In this document: one piece after another, positions 12,148 through 13,156 of the stretch
How the letters are laid out: each line of letters opens with the position of its first letter
How positions within the stretch are numbered: the first letter of the stretch is position 1
NCBI GenBank assembly: GCA_008638025.1
Contig: VTPF01000012.1
Span: forward strand, 1 to 13,156
Source: Pelagibacteraceae bacterium
GTDB lineage: Bacteria; Pseudomonadota; Alphaproteobacteria; Pelagibacterales; Pelagibacteraceae
DNA: 13,156 nt
Direction: 5' to 3'
Position numbers and translations under genes: made by a program
Notes under the pieces: model-generated
Database searches by the model: none
What the model was told of the DNA's origin: nothing
The model's input: the letters and a program-made list of their open reading frames with translations, nothing else

Positions 12148-12220
12148 TTATGATTTTTAAATTTCTAGATGTAACTAATATACAATAAAGTAGTTACTTA
12201 AAAGAAAAATACAAGATCAA
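12148..12220. promoter_or_regulatory. Divergent hflK/mrp promoter region
   Basis: This 73-base spacer separates the divergent starts of hflK (minus) and mrp (plus), so it should hold both promoters. TACAAT at 12181-12186 is a five-of-six -10 match for mrp, and TATATT at 12182-12177 on the minus strand is a five-of-six match for hflK. They overlap by two bases. No good -35 hexamer is seen at proper spacing for either. The promoter role follows from gene layout; the exact elements are tentative. Confidence 0.45.
12171..12197. repeat. Perfect 7-bp inverted repeat between hflK and mrp
   Basis: GTAACTA at 12171-12177 and its exact reverse complement TAGTTAC at 12191-12197 are separated by 13 bases. 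The centre is at about 12184, almost midway between the two divergent start codons. The arms flank the candidate -10 elements of both genes. The geometry (arm centres 20 bases apart, two helical turns) fits a dimeric regulator site, but I recognise no known operator. Confidence 0.5.
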
Positions 12221-13051
12221 ATGGAAAAAAAAACTGTAAGCATGAGTAAAGACTTTGTAGAAAATAATTCTCCAAAATCATCTAAACTTAAACTTCCAAT
12301 ATTAGGTGTAAAAAAAATTATAGCGGTATCTAGTGCAAAAGGAGGAGTAGGAAAATCAACAATCGCTGTCAATCTTGCGGTAGCTTTAAAAAAATTAAAT
12401 TTCAAAATTGGAATATTGGATGCAGATATTTATGGACCATCTATTCCGCAAATGCTTGGGATTAATGAAAAGCCAATAAGTGAGGATGGAAAAAATTTAA
12501 CTCCTATTTCAAAACATGGAATGCAATGTATGTCTATGGGATTTTTGGTGGATCAAGATGCAGCTATGATCTGGAGAGGACCGATGGTGGCTAGTGCCAT
12601 TAAAACTTTTACTAGTAACGTTTTGTGGAATAATTTAGATTACTTGGTAATTGATTTACCTCCTGGAACTGGAGATGCTTTATTAACTTTCTCACAAGAA
12701 ATTCTAATTGATGGTGTGGTTATAATTTCAACTCCTCAAGAAATAGCTCTACTAGATGCCAACAGAGGAATTAAAATGTTTCAAAAATTAAATGTGAATA
12801 TTGCAGGTATCATTGAAAATATGAGCTCATTTATATCAGGAGACGGAAAAGAACATTTTATTTTTGGAAAAGATGGTGCAGAAAATATGTCTAAAAATTT
12901 ACAAATTGATTTGCTAGGAAAAATTCCCATTGAAATAGGACTTAGAGAAGGCGCTGATAACGGAAAGCCTTATGTTGAATTTTTTGAAGATAGCAAAACA
13001 TCTAAAGAAATAATCGAGATTGCAAAAAAAATTGTAGAAAAAGTTAAATAA
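12221..13051 (+). CDS. mrp: Mrp/ApbC-type P-loop ATPase, short form without CxxC
   Basis: Member of the Mrp/NBP35 ATPase family, whose studied members carry and deliver iron-sulfur clusters. The protein has 276 residues. A 30-residue Lys/Ser-rich N-terminus replaces the MIP18-like domain found in longer Mrp proteins. The deviant Walker A SAKGGVGKST lies at 38-47 with signature K40 and P-loop K45. DADIYGPSIPQMLG (67-80), IWRGPMVASAIKTF (117-130) and DLPPGTGDALLT (145-156) are family hallmarks. After ENMS (199-202) the usual CxxC is absent; the stretch reads SFISGDGKEHFIFG. The only cysteine in the protein is C103. The start could be 12221 or the ATG at 12242 (codon 8); neither has a strong ribosome-binding site. 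Divergent from hflK; the end overlaps the converging gene by eight bases. Confidence 0.9.
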   Translation: MEKKTVSMSKDFVENNSPKSSKLKLPILGVKKIIAVSSAKGGVGKSTIAVNLAVALKKLNFKIGILDADIYGPSIPQMLGINEKPISEDGKNLTPISKHGMQCMSMGFLVDQDAAMIWRGPMVASAIKTFTSNVLWNNLDYLVIDLPPGTGDALLTFSQEILIDGVVIISTPQEIALLDANRGIKMFQKLNVNIAGIIENMSSFISGDGKEHFIFGKDGAENMSKNLQIDLLGKIPIEIGLREGADNGKPYVEFFEDSKTSKEIIEIAKKIVEKVK

Positions 13052-13156
13052 TTTTATCTTTTAATTCCAAAGTTTCCATTAACTCATTCCACTCTCTTTT
13101 ACTAAGATCAGAATTTTCAAATGAAACTTTATTTCCATTAATCATAGATTTAACTA
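13044..13156 (-). CDS. Unidentified protein, C-terminal fragment (runs off right edge)
   Basis: A minus-strand frame enters from the right edge and runs 36 codons to a TAA at 13046-13044, overlapping the mrp 3' end by eight bases. The visible tail includes KSMINGNKVSFENSDLSKRE and ends ETLELKDKII. It is a charged, soluble-looking sequence with normal amino-acid balance, which supports coding. The other minus-strand frames contain stops close to the edge. I do not recognise the family from this tail. It would be convergent with mrp. Confidence 0.5.
   Translation of the reverse strand, partial: VKSMINGNKVSFENSDLSKREWNELMETLELKDKII

Noticed and set aside
12217..12405. Minus-strand open frame opposite the mrp 5' end
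   Set aside because: It is antisense to conserved Mrp coding sequence including the P-loop; its amino-acid pattern mirrors that and matches no family.

Overview
The window is AT-rich (homopolymer A/T runs throughout) and densely packed. It carries a housekeeping gene order typical of Alphaproteobacteria: hflK-hflC-DUF2065-htrA, then miaA, then ilvB-ilvN-ilvC, with leuA and mreBCD beyond. The low G+C, intergenic gaps of 0-14 bases at most junctions, and weak ribosome-binding sites point to a streamlined marine alphaproteobacterium of the SAR11/Pelagibacter type. This assignment rests on composition, gene order and protein character, not on a database match.

Layout. Bases 1-12147 form one unbroken minus-strand directon, listed here in transcription order from the right. 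It opens with the hflK-hflC-DUF2065-htrA membrane proteolysis and stress module (12147-8500). Next come miaA, a tRNA A37 prenyltransferase (8489-7572), and the branched-chain amino acid genes ilvB, ilvN and ilvC (7527-4191). A 106-base gap, the only large one inside the run, separates ilvC from leuA (4084-2534). The rod-shape genes mreB, mreC and mreD follow (2519-160), and the start of an unidentified gene runs off the left edge (167-1). On the right, mrp, an Fe-S carrier-type P-loop ATPase, is transcribed divergently (12221-13051). Its end overlaps, tail to tail, the 3' end of a minus-strand gene entering from the right edge.

How the genes work together. IlvB and IlvN form acetohydroxyacid synthase and IlvC is the next enzyme, giving the shared Ile/Val pathway. 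LeuA takes the valine precursor 2-ketoisovalerate into leucine synthesis. HflK and HflC form the SPFH complex that modulates FtsH (ftsH is not in the window), and HtrA is a periplasmic protease/chaperone. MreB, MreC and MreD organise sidewall peptidoglycan synthesis. Three junctions use a one-base TAATG stop/start overlap and one uses a four-base ATGA overlap, consistent with translational coupling.

I found no mobile element, CRISPR array, phage gene, tRNA or rRNA, and nothing that looks like a new defence or biosynthetic system. The points most worth a second look are a perfect 7-bp inverted repeat over the divergent hflK/mrp start region, an Mrp with no CxxC motif, the non-canonical GEA in the thiamine-diphosphate motif of IlvB, and the unidentified gene after mreD where a PBP2 gene would commonly be expected.
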